64,000 nt of DNA, taken from the NCBI GenBank assembly GCA_025330725.1, contig JAIWND010000015.1, forward strand, positions 496,001 through 560,000. Direction: 5' to 3'. Both the position numbers and the translations under genes were made by a program. Below the pieces are notes generated by a model that worked only from the letters and a program-made list of their open reading frames with translations, had not been told where the DNA came from and did not search any database. Below are positions 53,159 through 62,352 of this stretch, piece by piece (positions within the stretch are counted from its first letter, which is position 1; each line of letters starts with the position of its first letter). Origin of the DNA: Chlamydoabsidia padenii. Its lineage: Eukaryota; Mucoromycota; Mucoromycetes; Mucorales; Cunninghamellaceae.

Positions 53159-53205
<47 letters not shown>

Positions 53206-53422
53206 CAGATTGAATTGGGTGCTGATATCAGCCAGAGCCGCCCAATATGAAGGTATAAGATAAATCAAATAATAGTAGCTTTATTGGTGATATTAATATA
53301 AATAAGGGGGGGAGTAATTCAATGGGTACTATATCTACAAGGTTTACGGTGTGTAAAAGAGATGGCCAAGGTAAACCAAACAATCCTGATCGTATTGAAT
53401 GATGCCGAGTAGATCCTATTTA
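52812..53422. other. Intergenic region with long A-run
   Basis: No gene. It holds a motif copy TTTAAACCCCCGC (53025-53037) and an A-run of about 44 bases (53160-53203), the longest homopolymer in the window. Confidence 0.4.
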
Positions 53423-53702
53423 TCACCAAAAGATGGTGATCGCAAATATCCATCCATATTGTCGGACTACCTGTATCCTATCCACCATCACTGTTCTTCT
53501 TGGGGATAATGGGAAGAGTCGATTGTCCAAAAAAAAAAAAAAAAAAAAAAAAAAGTGTGTTAAACGAATTCTCTACTTACGCTGTTCCAGTATCGAGTGT
53601 CCCGTTAATCACCTCCAAAGAATCTTTTATGCCCTTTTCACTTGTTTCATCCATAAGTCCGTCGAAGGAATGTAGATTTGATGGCCTGCGTTTCTGTAGC
53701 AT
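53423..53702 (-). CDS. Possible small spliced gene, 65 residues
   Basis: On the minus strand, 53702-53581 opens with M-L-Q-K-R-R-P-S-N-L-H-S-F-D-G-L and ends at a perfect gtaagt donor. The most coherent second exon, 53498-53423, adds R-T-V-M-V-D-R-I-Q-V-V-R-Q-Y-G-W and a hydrophobic end. The intron includes an A-run of about 25 bases. Other acceptors give an immediate stop or another frame, so the 3' half is uncertain. No family recognised. Confidence 0.3.
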
Positions 53703-53912
53703 GACGTTTGAATTGGCACTATAGTTACTTCAAGGAGAATGATTGGTATTATACTGTTGTTCTTGTTTTGCATGTAGATAAAATCAAGTAAAAAGTGTGG
53801 ATGAATGTTTTAATTCAAATAAAAGTAGAGGGGAATGGGAAGAAGGGGAGCTGAACATTTTTTAAAATCAAAACCAAAGACCGCCATGTACCAGCCTATC
53901 GGAATAGCTCCC

Positions 53913-53929
53913 GAGTCGGCGTTTCAAAA
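53913..53929 (+). promoter_or_regulatory. CGG-type element and TATA-rich stretch upstream of the tRNA gene
   Basis: GAGTCGGCGTTTCAAAA lies about 40 bp before the tRNA 5' end and is followed by an AT-rich TATATAA stretch (53937-53955). It could act on the tRNA or on the minus-strand small ORF 210 bp away. Confidence 0.35.
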
Positions 53930-53969
53930 AGGTAATTTATATATAACTTATATAATTTCGAACAACGAC

Positions 53970-54063
53970 TCCCCTGTGGCCTAGTTGGTTTAAGGCCTCG
54001 TGCTTATAGTTAAAACTATGTAAGAGTCACGCGAAAATCGCGAGTTCGATCCTCGCCAGGGGA
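53970..54063 (+). tRNA. tRNA-Ile (anticodon UAU) with a 20-nt intron
   Basis: The acceptor stem pairs TCCCCTG (53970-53976) with CAGGGGA (54057-54063). The D stem is GCCT/AGGC. The T arm is GCGAG-TTCGATC-CTCGC. The anticodon stem TCGTG (53998-54002) pairs with CGCGA (54030-54034), leaving loop C-T-TAT-A plus A with anticodon TAT at 54005-54007. The 20 nt at 54009-54028 interrupt the loop after position 37, the canonical site of nuclear tRNA introns. Mature length is 74 before CCA. In fungi the UAU isoacceptor commonly has an intron, as in yeast. Confidence 0.92.
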
Positions 54064-54067
54064 ATTA

Positions 54068-54077
54068 TTTTTTTTTT
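54068..54077 (+). terminator. RNA polymerase III T-run terminator
   Basis: T10 starts 5 bp after the tRNA 3' end, as expected for polymerase III termination. The LTR element begins 16 bp further on. Confidence 0.7.
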
Positions 54078-54093
54078 GTTCCCAGTGGAACAG

Positions 54094-54351
54094 TGTCGGA
54101 GATAAAAAGTGATTTTCTCTGGAAAATTAGATATCAATCTGGAAATTTCTTTTTGTCTCTTTCTCCTTTCTCTTCTTTCTCTTCTTTCTCTCTCGATAAA
54201 TCTTTTAACATCTAGATGCTTCGATATAACCAATTCAGCCATAGACTCCGATAATAGAATAGTATATATATATGTGTACTTTACTTTTAATAAAAACCTG
54301 ATTCTTCACCTGATATATAAAAGGAATACTCGTCTTATAGTTCAAACGACA
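54094..54351 (+). repeat. LTR copy 1
   Basis: 258 bp, TGTCGGAGAT...AAACGACA. Contains a pyrimidine-rich (TCTTTCTC) zone, TATATATATG near 54264 and AATAAA near 54289, plausible promoter and poly(A) signals. Confidence 0.88.
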
Positions 54352-54377
54352 CTGGTAGCTTGTTTACGTTTCGATCC
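54352..54377 (+). other. Candidate primer binding site
   Basis: Directly after LTR 1, one base precedes TGGTAGC, and GTTTCGATCC follows 8 nt later. Both blocks equal, at the same spacing, the complement of the 3' end of fungal initiator tRNA-Met as I remember it from yeast. The 8 nt between differ from yeast. The same sequence follows LTR 2. Confidence 0.5.
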
Positions 54378-55595
54378 TCTGGCTTTCCTTTTGGTACGGC
54401 GATACTTTGCTCCTGGCTTGCGTTGGTGAATCTTTGGGAATTGTTGGGGACAACAATTCTTAAGGAGGGGCAAGTACATGGTTGGAACAATGCGGTGAAT
54501 CTTGGACGTCTAATCAGCAAGACATACATGGCTTGCTGTTGGTGATATGGATGCGTAGCTTACATACATACTATTGGTTCGGTGACTCTTGAATTAGTAT
54601 ATGATGGACTCCTATGGCTAGCACTGTGCTTAAGTATATTATCTGGTTGGCTCGCTCACTCTCTTCAGTTCCTTTACTATTCGGCTCTCTTAGTATTGGT
54701 TCTTACTGGCTCGTTCGATGTGCATGATTGGCTCACATTTATTATGATGATACTAGTACCTTCCTCCCAACTATGGTTCTTTAATGTTGGTATTGCTCAT
54801 TGGATGACTGGACTCACACGGTTGCTTTGAATGAATGGCTGAACCTTGGACCTTGACATGTATAATTCTGTTGTGTTCGATTAGAAGATCTTTATTATTA
54901 TTGGCGACTACTATTGGATCAACGAACTATTCTTGCTTATTGGATGATGGAACATTGATTTATGGATCATTGATTAGGATCACACTTACTGCCTGGTTAT
55001 CGGCTAATGAATCTTACGACGGTTATGAAACCTGCTTTGTTAGTATTATTGGGATTGCTCGTATTGTCTGGTTTATTTACTTTGGATTATTTGGATTATT
55101 GACTCGGATTACTTACTTGGTTTACTTGGTTTACTTTCTCGGATTACGTACTCGGATTATTTGGTTTACTTATGTGGTTTATTTGGACACCTTACATGGA
55201 TTACTCGATTACTTTGGATTATTATTTGGATTATTGGATTTAGATCGTTCAGTTGGATCACGCCGGCGGCATGGACGGTTTCAAGTGTGAAGACAATTAT
55301 GATGAACGGTGGACTCTTTCTCTCTTTTTTTTACGGTACGACATACAGCAAAATGAACAATAACAAGCAATGGGAAAGGTGAATCAGCAGTGTTTAGCGA
55401 TAACAGGAACAACAGCATGAATATGGACAACAGCGGATACTGCTTTATGGATGTAATTGACGTTATGGTATGGATCTCGGTGGTGCCTGATTTTTTTTTT
55501 TTTCCCCTTCCCCTCGGTGTTGCCCTGGTAATTCGACCTTTTTCTTTTGGACCTTACTTGGAATCGTGGTCGATTCTTCTCCCCGTGGGGAATGA
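54352..55595 (+). repeat. Internal region, copy 1 (1244 bp)
   Basis: Lies between LTR 1 and LTR 2. The short frames show no retroelement protein motif. A degenerate minisatellite rich in TTGGATTA, TCGGATTA and TTGGTTTACT units occupies about 55065-55250. A GTGGGGAATGA purine-rich patch just before LTR 2 is a candidate polypurine tract. Confidence 0.8.
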
Positions 55596-55853
55596 TGTCG
55601 GAGATAAAAAGTGATTTTCTCTGGAAAATTAGATATCAATCTGGAAATTTCTTTTTGTCTCTTTCTCCTTTCTCTTCTTTCTCTTCTTTCTCTCTCGATA
55701 AATCTTTTAACATCTAGATGCTTCGATATAACCAATTCAGCCATAGACTCCGATAATAGAATAGTATATATATATGTGTACTTTACTTTTAATAAAAACC
55801 TGATTCTTCACCTGATATATAAAAGGAATACTCGTCTTATAGTTCAAACGACA
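55596..55853 (+). repeat. LTR copy 2 (shared central LTR)
   Basis: Appears identical to copy 1 at every position I compared; it serves as 3' LTR of the first unit and 5' LTR of the second. Confidence 0.88.
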
Positions 55854-57097
55854 CTGGTAGCTTGTTTACGTTTCGATCCTCTGGCTTTCCTTTTGGTACG
55901 GCGATACTTTGCTCCTGGCTTGCGTTGGTGAATCTTTGGGAATTGTTGGGGACAACAATTCTTAAGGAGGGGCAAGTACATGGTTGGAACAATGCGGTGA
56001 ATCTTGGACGTCTAATCAGCAAGACATACATGGCTTGCTGTTGGTGATATGGATGCGTAGCTTACATACATACTATTGGTTCGGTGACTCTTGAATTAGT
56101 ATATGATGGACTCCTATGGCTAGCACTGTGCTTAAGTATATTATCTGGTTGGCTCGCTCACTCTCTTCAGTTCCTTTACTATTCGGCTCTCTTAGTATTG
56201 GTTCTTACTGGCTCGTTCGATGTGCATGATTGGCTCACATTTATTATGATGATACTAGTACCTTCCTCCCAACTATGGTTCTTTAATGTTGGTATTGCTC
56301 ATTGGATGACTGGACTCACACGGTTGCTTTGAATGAATGGCTGAACCTTGGACCTTGACATGTATAATTCTGTTGTGTTCGATTAGAAGATCTTTATTAT
56401 TATTGGCGACTACTATTGGATCAACGAACTATTCTTGCTTATTGGATGATGGAACATTGATTTATGGATCATTGATTAGGATCACACTTACTGCCTGGTT
56501 ATCGGCTAATGAATCTTACGACGGTTATGAAACCTGCTTTGTTAGTATTATTGGGATTGCTCGTATTGTCTGGTTTATTTACTTTGGATTATTTGGATTA
56601 TTGACTCGGATTACTTACTTGGTTTACTTGGTTTACTTTCTCGGATTACGTACTCGGATTATTTGGTTTACTTATGTGGTTTATTTGGACACCTTACATG
56701 GATTACTCGATTACTTTGGATTATTATTTGGATTATTGGATTTAGATCGTTCAGTTGGATCACGCCGGCGGCATGGACGGTTTCAAGTGTGAAGACAATT
56801 ATGATGAACGGTGGACTCTTTCTCTCTTTTTTTTACGGTACGACATACAGCAAAATGAACAATAACAAGCAATGGGAAAGGTGAATCAGCAGTGTTTAGC
56901 GATAACAGGAACAACAGCATGAATATGGACAACAGCGGATACTGCTTTATGGATGTAATTGACGTTATGGTATGGATCTCGGTGGTGCCTGATTTTTTTT
57001 TTTTTCCCCTTCCCCTCGGTGTTGCCCTGGTAATTCGACCTTTTTCTTTTGGACCTTACTTGGAATCGTGGTCGATTCTTCTCCCCGTGGGGAATGA
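55854..57097 (+). repeat. Internal region, copy 2 (1244 bp)
   Basis: A copy of the first internal region with the same translated short frames; no difference was seen by eye. Confidence 0.8.
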
Positions 57098-57355
57098 TGT
57101 CGGAGATAAAAAGTGATTTTCTCTGGAAAATTAGATATCAATCTGGAAATTTCTTTTTGTCTCTTTCTCCTTTCTCTTCTTTCTCTTCTTTCTCTCTCGA
57201 TAAATCTTTTAACATCTAGATGCTTCGATATAACCAATTCAGCCATAGACTCCGATAATAGAATAGTATATATATATGTGTACTTTACTTTTAATAAAAA
57301 CCTGATTCTTCACCTGATATATAAAAGGAATACTCGTCTTATAGTTCAAACGACA
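57098..57355 (+). repeat. LTR copy 3
   Basis: The terminal LTR. After CGACA the sequence leaves the element (ACAGACAGATC) instead of continuing with the primer site. Confidence 0.88.
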
Positions 57356-57359
57356 ACAG

Positions 57360-58006
57360 ACAGATCGGGACTTTAAAAATGTGAAGCTTGCATTATTGGG
57401 ATACACCTTATGTGTTGCTTAGATTCATGCATCATCATTCGCAAACTTCTGTTCTTTCTTTTTGGTCTTTGTTTTGCAGATGTGATGATTACAACAGCGC
57501 CAAAAGAGAGAGAGAAAAAAGGAGGAACCAAAAAAAAAAAAAAAGAAGACATGATCAGGGGTAAGACAGGAAGAAGTGTATCATATGACAGGAGGAAAAA
57601 AAAAAAAAAAAAAAAAGGTACAGTACTGAATGATAATGTGAGTGGTATAATTGGTTTCATTTGAATTTATTATGATAATCGCACAGATGGTGAGTATATT
57701 TAAATCCAGATACAAGTCCGTTCATGCATTAATGAAGAAGGTGCCTTTTCTATTTATTTGTTAGTTAGTCGGTAGATATATAGAATAAAACGATTTGATA
57801 AAAGGAGGATTTTATTTCTTTTATTATTAAAAGGGACAAGGATAATACACAAAGTAAATGAGAAGGGCGAAGGAGGGGGGTAACTAACACATTGCTAAAG
57901 ATCAAGGGGATGTATGGGTTAAAAAAAAAAAAAAAAAAAAAAGGTGCTGGTTGGGGGATAAATGCACATAAATGGAATAATGGATAAATAAAAAACAAAC
58001 AAGATT
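57360..58006. other. Intergenic region between the LTR array and the BTG/Tob gene
   Basis: No gene. Several A-runs (57530-57544, 57597-57616, 57921-57942) break short frames. Confidence 0.4.
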
Positions 58007-58665
58007 TTAATGAGCTAATACTAAGGACTTGTGACGAGGCGTTTCCGGTTGTTGTTGTTGTTGCTGTTGCTTTTGTTGTTGCTTTTGCTCCCTTTTCGCA
58101 TGAATGGCAAGTGGAGAAGAAGGTTGGAAAGGTGGTTGTAGTTTCTTTTCAATGGAAGCCGGACTTGTTGGAGGAGAGATACGAATTGGAGTTGAAGTAG
58201 TAGCGGCATTGGTGATGATGGATTTCCTATCCTTGAGAGATTTGCCATTGATATATAAATCCATAATATTACCATGATCACCTACTCGATAGGATACAGA
58301 GGAAGGATCTATCCATAATACGAATTCTTGAGGAAGGTGGATAAGGAGTGTCGAAGGAGATATAGAGACTTGTTGAGCAGCTATTAGTAATATAATATGT
58401 TAGTTTACACTTGTTCTTCTTGATGACGATCCTATTCTTTTTCTTTCTTACCTTGAGCCAGTAAAGGGTCCAACTGACCATTAAAGATGGAAATGGCACG
58501 ATAACCATTACCACGGTAGGGGCAGTCAATATCCCAGTGATGAGCAAAACGTTCCGATAACAGTCCATATAACTTGTCTTTAAATAGTGTGATAAGAGAC
58601 GGATCCAGTTTTGACTGTAAAAGTCGGCCCACAAAGTTAATAGCTTCAGTTATTTCTTGATGCAT
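58007..58665 (-). CDS. BTG/Tob family protein
   Basis: Two exons on the minus strand (58665-58452, 58380-58007) encode 195 residues. The BTG domain covers most of the protein. It starts M-H-Q-E-I-T-E-A-I-N-F-V-G-R-L-L and includes F-K-D-K-L-Y-G-L-L-S-E-R-F and H-W-D, the box-A signature P-Y-R-G-N-G-Y-R-A-I, and the box-B region L-P-Q-E-F-V-L-W-I-D-P-S-S-V-S-Y-R. In animals BTG/Tob proteins tether the Caf1 deadenylase to mRNAs or to PABP and restrain proliferation; mRNA decay control is the likely role here. A short Gln-rich tail follows. Its presence in a fungus supports an early-diverging lineage, since most Ascomycota lack it. Confidence 0.88.
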
Positions 58666-58758
58666 AGAATCTTGTCATATATATATATATATATATAAGG
58701 GAAGTGGAGGTAAAAAGTAGATGTTATAGTTTATTTATAGTTGGTGTTATTTAAAAAG

Positions 58759-58794
<36 letters not shown>

Positions 58795-59140
58795 GGAAGA
58801 AATGAGAGAAAGAAAAGAGAAGACGGAGAAAAATCATGATAGAGAAAAGGCAACACCTTTTGAGCTAGATCGAGATTTCGAATCCCGCCAATAGTTTCAA
58901 TTCTTTGTTTCTAATTTACCCACCCTTTGATAACATACATACACATGGTATTTATAAAAAGATGGAATAGTATCATTTGTATGCAATTATTCCAGTATAA
59001 CCATTTATTATGCTATACATTTTGTATACAGTATGCCAATAATCCACACACAATGAATAAAAATAGCAACCCCATCAACATTTCAAATCCCGCCGAGTCC
59101 TACTTGCATCAATGATCAAATCCCCAGTTTTTTTTATTAT
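58666..59140. other. Intergenic region
   Basis: Holds a (TA)n run (58677-58696), mixed T16/A17 runs (58760-58793), and two motif copies: TTTCGAATCCCGCC (58876-58889, about 215 bp upstream of the BTG start) and TTTCAAATCCCGCC (59081-59094). Confidence 0.4.
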
Positions 59141-61036
59141 TCAAAGTAAATTCCATCTTCTAGCTAAAGTTAAAGACAATACAGCAAATCCCGCTAAACA
59201 GCATACAATCCAAAAGAAGTAGGCTAGGTTATCAAAGTCCTATTGAATAAAAGAGTTTAATTAGCATACCACCTAAATGAGGATACCATTTTGGGGTTCT
59301 TGTTTTTTTTCCCCCTTACCCCACCCGGCACCTTGACATTCATTCCTGCAGGAAAAAAAAAATCAGTTGCCATCTTCTTTGCCATATATCATTTGATCCA
59401 CTTACCCCAAATACCAGTAACCAGGTTCATTGGCACGATGATGGTTGCAAAGATAGTCAAACGTCCAATAACAACATTCGTCAAGTTAGAAGTCTTGGAC
59501 AATTCAATGGAAATCTTGGCTAGATAGTTGGCGTGTGTTCTTGCTAGTAAAGTTTCATAATGATTCAAGTTTTGAAGCATGGTGATGATGTGATCTGAAT
59601 AAAAATAAAGTGAGTTGCTTTATATAGGTGTGCATGATTTTGTGATATTACCCTGAACATCACCGAGATATAAACCAACATCAGGAATGACTTGACCATG
59701 AGTATCATCACCCTCCATCCAGCTAACATGTGAGTAAAACCGCTTCTTTGGATGATGAATAGCAGTTGGCGAGGTAGACACATCTTGATGTAAAGCGGCT
59801 ATAGAAGGTAACAATCGATCCATAATAGTAGTGGGTGACTTTACAGTGATTGTTGTATGATCTGGTGTTGTAAAGTGATGATTGATCGGCTGCTGTTGTT
59901 TCTGTCTTTGTTGTTCATGATGATGATGATGATGATGTTGTTGTTGTATATTTCGATCAAATTGCCCACTTCGTTCTTCATACCGTTTGATAAGATCTCG
60001 AATAACATCCGATTTACTAGATAAAAGTCGTAACATCTGCATCACCCTTTTCCGACAAAAACCAATCCGAGAGACCATCTCGGTTTGTTCCTTTGGTGTT
60101 GAAGTTTCTTGACAAAGTACGATATTATCCAGACTTTCTACTTCATTTTCAATTTGGTGTATCAGAGGTGCAAAAGAATCCGTCACTTCATCGACAATGG
60201 CATAATTGATCCAATCAGGTATTGTCATGATGTATTCCTTGAGTTGTTCCACCCTTTGTCGTACGTAATCTACATGCGGCACCTTTCCAAAGTGTATCTA
60301 AAAGAGAATGTTACTAGTCCTTTATATCATATCCATCCTTGTTTTCTTTTCTTACTGTTATCAAATATTGCTTAAATATCACATTGTAGAAACTGATAGG
60401 TATCAGTGCTTGATCATCATGGATAAAGGCCCGGTAACTGACAAAGAGATAGTTTCGAAAAGAGTCGCATTTCTCTTGAGCTTCTTGATGGGCGATATCT
60501 TCTATAGTTAGCGGATGAATACCAAATGCCTAGACAGAAGAAAGAAAAAAAAAAAAGAATAGGTTAGTGTTGCTCGAGTATAAAGTCATCTTTACTTACC
60601 TGAGCAAGGGCATGCAGCTCAGTAGGTGTTGGGCTTGTAATATCCAACCAGTAGTTTTCTTTGGTCAATAAATCATCAATGGCAAGACTGGTGTGGTTGT
60701 CACATATAGTTTCTAGATCGAATAAGGTTTTGCCGTGTAGTCGTCCCGTGTCCGCATGGTAGTAGGTGAAGCGTAGTTCGTCTTGAATGGGCTGTCATTG
60801 TTAAGGAAGAGGAAGAGAGACAAGGTGAGTGAGTAGTTAAAGAGGAGTACGGATTCTTGTTTTCTTTTGCTCTTGATACTTACCAAGACTTTACTGTCAT
60901 CATAAAGGTCAAGTGTTTTTTCGTTGGCATATACTTGTTGAGTTTCCGTTTCTGTTTGATGAGAGTAAATTAATTGAAGGTCTATTTCGTCATAAAGCTT
61001 TTCTATAGGTTGATGATACTGTTGCTGTTGTTGCTT

Positions 61037-61071
<35 letters not shown>

Positions 61072-61333
61072 CTTGTTTTTTGGTGTCAGGAAAGTAGGAA
61101 GAAAAAGATGGTGGAGGTAAAGTAGAGGAAGAAGAGGAAGAAAGATTGGTAGAAGGAGAACAACATTTATCAGGGAAAGGCGGTCGGTCTTTAAATATAT
61201 GATCGAATTTCATTGGATGAGGTGCCTTCACTATACTATCACCACTAACATCAAGAGATGTTAACATATCAGGTATAATTTCCTCTGGCTTATTAACACT
61301 AATCTCATGTCGATGATAATAAGTATCCTTCAT
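59141..61333 (-). CDS. CorA-type magnesium transporter family protein
   Basis: Seven exons on the minus strand encode 591 residues: 61333-60884, 60791-60600, 60529-60356, 60297-59652, 59594-59406, 59345-59320 and 59239-59141. A Ser/Gln-rich N-terminus with a CAG-type polyQ is followed by the CorA cytosolic domain: W-L-D-I-T-S-P-T, H-P-L-T-I-E-D-I and the long helix before the membrane. The first membrane helix runs into the G-M-N motif, rebuilt across an intron (TGG-G / GA-ATG-AAT). The second is L-A-Y-F-F-W-I-V-C-C-L-A-G-F-A-V. The pentameric CorA/Alr/Mnr2 family conducts Mg2+ or related divalent ions at the plasma or vacuolar membrane. A His/Gln-rich insert lies between the cytosolic helices. 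One exon is only 26 nt. Confidence 0.9.
61039..61070. repeat. GCT/CAG triplet run in the CorA gene
   Basis: About ten GCT triplets on the plus strand, read as CAG (Gln) on the minus strand, interrupted on the left by CTT/TTG codons. Confidence 0.85.
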
Positions 61334-62352
61334 GTTTTGTGTAATGAGTTGAAAACAATTCTCTCAGGAACAAGAATGAAAAAAAGGATAAACCCCCCCT
61401 ACCACCGTTCATCATGTTGAGAAACCTCGTTGTGATCCCGTAATCACAGCCGATGATCCCATTGCATAAATACACTCTGTGTTAACGGGACTGAATAGAA
61501 TAGGAATGTTGCATGCATGCATTACATATCAATTTAATTGGTAAACTTTACACTAATTAAAGTCCTATTCTTTACCTTTTGAAGTCACATGTACCGAGCG
61601 CATCTCATAAAATGCCATCAATCTATCTCAAAATTAGGAAGGAAGAAGATCTCTGCTTATGTAAGATTTCAGTGTATTAAATCACCCCGAGTTATCTAGA
61701 GTATTTTGTACCCACTATGTAAATGCAAACATTAAAACCCCGATTTGTGCGACATTGTTCCATCTCGGCATAGTTAGATGATCCATTGCTGTTCTCATCT
61801 TTTTTAATTAACTTGCTGTTGTTGGTTTGGTGAATGATAATACAAAAATGGATCGACCGGTTTCACTCGGTCTATGCTTTCCTTTTTTCCCTCTCTTTAA
61901 AAAGAAGAGTACCAAACGGAGTTATCATATCGGAGCACGACATCCATTTAAAAACCTCTTCCAAAACTACTTTTCGACAAGACTATTTATGTTACATGAT
62001 TCATATAGTAGATAAAAATAAAAAAATAAAAAGAGTGAATAGTATAGTATGCTGCTGTTAGTTATGAATGGTTGTCCATTAGTTGAGTTATCATTGGATT
62101 GAGTATGTATATCGCAGAAATGAGAAGCAGAATCATTCATGTCTCACCCTAAAGCCAGTATATTAGAGTAGATGATTATGTATGATGGTGGATCAAATCA
62201 TCATACAAAGTAGACATGGTCATTACTTTATTAGGTAGAAGCTCCTTGCTTAAAAGACCGCCCATGTTGTCGGGATTTCAATCATCCATTTTTCACCAAG
62301 GCAAAAAAAAAAATTGAGAACGCTTTCTTCCTCCTTTACAATTATAAAAAAG
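61334..62352. other. Intergenic region with the PDI promoter
   Basis: No gene is supported in 1.0 kb between divergent CorA and PDI genes. Motif copies: TTAAAACCCCGAT (61732-61744) and TCGGGATTTCAATC (62270-62283). The second is about 75 bp before the PDI start. Confidence 0.4.

Larger units (their letters stand above)
54090..57359 (+). mobile_element. Tandem non-autonomous LTR retroelement (LTR-internal-LTR-internal-LTR)
   Basis: A 1502-bp unit is repeated: position x matches x+1502 and x+3004. The part present three times is 258 bp, starts TGTCG and ends CGACA (inverted termini), and carries a TATA-like run and an AATAAA signal, i.e. an LTR. Between LTRs lie two copies of a 1244-bp internal region with the same predicted short peptides. 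The outer edges are flanked by ACAG at 54090-54093 and 57356-57359, a 4-bp target duplication. No gag, protease, reverse transcriptase or integrase frame exists. This fits a small TRIM-like element duplicated by LTR-LTR recombination, with mobilisation by an autonomous relative elsewhere. The orientation is set by the primer-site position. Confidence 0.85.

Noticed and set aside
55065..55250. TTGGATTA/TTGGTTTACT repeats as a CRISPR-like array
   Set aside because: Units are short and degenerate without constant spacers, and the genome is eukaryotic.
54582..55290. Hydrophobic open frames inside the LTR element as genes
   Set aside because: They are short and overlapping, have no retroelement motif, and the longer one is made of the TTGGATTA-type minisatellite.
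57373..57664. Frames with poly-Phe or poly-Lys downstream of the LTR array
   Set aside because: They are created by A-runs; no start context or conserved-looking segment.
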